From BS750m-G28 sp035527235 (lineage in GTDB: Archaea; Thermoproteota; Bathyarchaeia; TCS64): 23,399 nucleotides of DNA. Positions 22,177 through 23,399 of the stretch are shown here, in pieces (positions within the stretch are counted from its first letter, which is position 1; every line of letters begins with the position of its first letter). The stretch lies in NCBI GenBank assembly GCA_035527235.1, contig DATLAV010000250.1, positions 1-23,399 of the forward strand, written 5' to 3'. The notes below the pieces were generated by a model. That model ran no database searches. It was not told where the DNA came from and saw nothing but the letters and a program-made list of their open reading frames with translations. The translations under genes and the position numbers were made by a program.

Positions 22177-23022
22177 TCAAAAAGGTTTCCGAGGTCGCCC
22201 TCGACTCAGGAAGACGAAGTAGATGATCGCGCCCCCGATGAGTAGCACGGCGATGCCGCTCCCTATGAGCCAACTCCCAACAGACCTGAGTATCGGTACA
22301 CTCACCCCCAGCTGAATGTCGACGTCGACGCTCTCTGATCCGTCGGCGTTCATGACCACCACCCAGAACGAGCCCCCCTGAGGGACCCAGACCACGCTAT
22401 TGGTGCCGGATCCGGATGCGGACTCCTCCCAGAAGTCGACTGAGGACGGGGGCTGCACCGGGGCTCCCCCCTCATGCCTCCAGTAGTAGATCTGGGGCTG
22501 GCTCTCCCGGGACGGGTTGTAGGACCACTTTAGGTCCCTTACCTCATCGTACCCCACGCCCGTGAAGTAGTCCTCCGCATCGCTCCCCCTAGCGATCCCG
22601 ACGAATACCAGCTTCGAGGGCTCGTTGCTGCCGGCGACGATCTTCACGGTGACGTATTCCCCCGCGTAAGGTGCCAGCCCGAAGACCGAGGGGATATCTA
22701 TGTCGGTGTTGATGTCGATGTTGGACGTGACGAGGGCGTAGGAGTCGGTGGTCAGCCTCACCTCCCTTGTGACGAGGAAGCCCTCAGAATCCTGGAACTC
22801 GGAGATGACGGTCCTCAGCCCGAAGCCCCCGGCGGTCACGCCGAGGCCGGCTATGATTATGATGCCTCCTATGAAGATCGCGATGATTCGGACGACGGTC
22901 CAACCCGTGTCGGACCCGCTCCTCCGGTAGGTCGCTCCCGTACCCCTCAGGGGGCTGCCGCACTGGGGGCAGAACGCCGCCCCCTCCTCAACCTCCTTTC
23001 CGCACTCAGGGCAGTATGGCAT
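22177..23022 (-). CDS. Zinc-ribbon membrane protein with extracytoplasmic beta domain
   Basis: From ATG 23022 the protein has 281 aa; the longer frame to 23094 crosses the promoter. It opens with a zinc ribbon (C4, C7, C18, C21 in MPYCPECGKE and FCPQCGS), then a polar linker, a transmembrane helix (about 43-66), some 180 residues of beta-rich sequence with many Ser, Asp and aromatic residues, and a second transmembrane helix (about 250-272) before a basic tail RGRPRKPF. Both ends should be cytoplasmic and the middle outside. No named family is recognised; such ribbon-plus-membrane proteins are common in archaea and may sense or stabilise the envelope. A TATA-like box (23058-23067) lies about 40 nt upstream. 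Confidence 0.82.
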   Translation of the reverse strand: MPYCPECGKEVEEGAAFCPQCGSPLRGTGATYRRSGSDTGWTVVRIIAIFIGGIIIIAGLGVTAGGFGLRTVISEFQDSEGFLVTREVRLTTDSYALVTSNIDINTDIDIPSVFGLAPYAGEYVTVKIVAGSNEPSKLVFVGIARGSDAEDYFTGVGYDEVRDLKWSYNPSRESQPQIYYWRHEGGAPVQPPSSVDFWEESASGSGTNSVVWVPQGGSFWVVVMNADGSESVDVDIQLGVSVPILRSVGSWLIGSGIAVLLIGGAIIYFVFLSRGRPRKPF

Positions 23023-23031
23023 GTCAGATAT

Positions 23032-23067
23032 CTCTAGACTAGCTAGAGTTACACTGTAATTTAAATC
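23032..23067 (-). promoter_or_regulatory. Promoter with CTCTAG/CTAGAG dyad
   Basis: GATTTAAATTA on the minus strand (23057-23067) is the likely TATA box of the zinc-ribbon gene. The dyad CTCTAG-N5-CTAGAG (23032-23037 and 23043-23048) lies over the expected transcription start and could be an operator. Confidence 0.45.
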
Positions 23068-23166
23068 ATCCAGAAATCTACCGATGGGCAGCATATTTGA
23101 GGGTGGCGTCAGGTATCAACAAATCGATATATACGATGATCTGGGGGTAAGTAACCTGAAATCTGG

Positions 23167-23289
23167 ATGTACAGCGATGAGGTCGCGCGGATGTTGGAGC
23201 AGATAAACGTCACCCTACAAGCGCTGGGCGAGGAACTCAGGAACATCAGGCACGCCATAGAGACGATGTCCAACAACACCGCCAGGTAA
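23167..23289 (+). CDS. Small 40-aa helical protein
   Basis: ATG 23167 to TAA 23289 encodes 40 residues beginning MYSDEVARMLEQINVTLQAL. It continues as an amphipathic helix with heptad-like hydrophobic spacing (GEELRNIRHAIETM) and ends NNTAR. A clear TATA-like TATATA (23128-23133) lies about 36 nt upstream, and composition matches the neighbouring genes. It has no recognised family; a small coiled-coil or dimerising protein is likely. It is separated by 33 nt from the next gene start. Confidence 0.5.
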   Translation: MYSDEVARMLEQINVTLQALGEELRNIRHAIETMSNNTAR

Positions 23290-23302
23290 ACTGTTTTATC
23301 CC
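23290..23302 (+). promoter_or_regulatory. TATA-like element of the last gene
   Basis: ACTGTTTTATCCC, starting with the base after the TAA of the 40-aa gene, is centred about 26 nt before GTG 23323, fitting a leaderless mRNA. Confidence 0.45.
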
Positions 23303-23322
23303 CAATGAGGCATGGTTGATCC

Positions 23323-23399
23323 GTGCTAGGCCAAAAATTCGAGTGTGAGGTCATGGACTGGGAGCTCTTCTACTCCCTCTCCCAGGCGGTCGCCGACAA
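23323..23399 (+). CDS. Unidentified gene, 5' fragment cut by window end
   Basis: An open frame runs off the end of the window. GTG 23323 would be the leaderless start relative to the TATA-like element; ATG 23353, preceded by GTGAGGT as ribosome binding site, is the alternative and gives MDWELFYSLSQAVAD. Too little remains to identify it. Confidence 0.45.
   Translation, partial: MLGQKFECEVMDWELFYSLSQAVAD

Overview
The window reads as archaeal chromosome. It encodes the translation factor aIF2-beta followed by DUF424, an archaeal-type S-adenosylhomocysteinase, an archaeal MetRS with two zinc knuckles, a PDCD5-like DNA-binding protein and a CXC-tailed MTA phosphorylase. Many starts have a TATA-like element centred about 25-35 nt upstream and little or no leader. 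The phylum cannot be fixed by eye; a TACK lineage such as Bathyarchaeia would fit. Most of the window is GC-rich (a sampled 60 nt in the SAH hydrolase gene is 65% GC), but the first ~730 nt are clearly poorer in GC (26 of the first 60 nt, 43%).

Layout. 1-206: tail of a creatininase-family gene. 207-738: an AT-rich stretch holding a small, apparently frameshifted regulator gene (ribbon-helix-helix-like N-terminus plus one C2H2 zinc finger), enclosed by two facing repeat modules. 739-3020 (minus): metG then a PHP phosphoesterase. 3325-4341 (minus): an adenosine deaminase-family enzyme. 4470-5642: a secreted, membrane-anchored coiled-coil protein, convergent with an MFS transporter (5630-6847, minus). 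6944-8617: MTA phosphorylase and an alkaline-phosphatase-superfamily protein. 8634-13666: a THEP1-like NTPase, then a three-subunit molybdenum hydroxylase (large, FAD, 2Fe-2S) and the maturation factor XdhC. 13653-17971 (minus): a second, divergent three-subunit molybdenum hydroxylase plus a MocA-like nucleotidyltransferase, tail to tail with the first. 18120-19522: PDCD5-like protein and a second creatininase-family amidohydrolase. 19552-23022 (minus): a small membrane protein, SAH hydrolase, DUF424, aIF2-beta and a zinc-ribbon membrane protein. 23167-23399: a 40-aa protein and the start of another gene.

How the genes may work together. Adenosine deaminase-like enzyme, MTA phosphorylase and SAH hydrolase all act on the adenosine by-products of S-adenosylmethionine use. 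Two xanthine-dehydrogenase-type molybdenum hydroxylases with their cofactor genes could take the released purine or another N-heterocycle further, and creatininase-family amidohydrolases and an MFS carrier lie near. A purine/N-heterocycle salvage and oxidation neighbourhood is therefore a reasonable inference, but no substrate is proved by the sequence. The most unusual structure is the small regulator cassette at 207-738.
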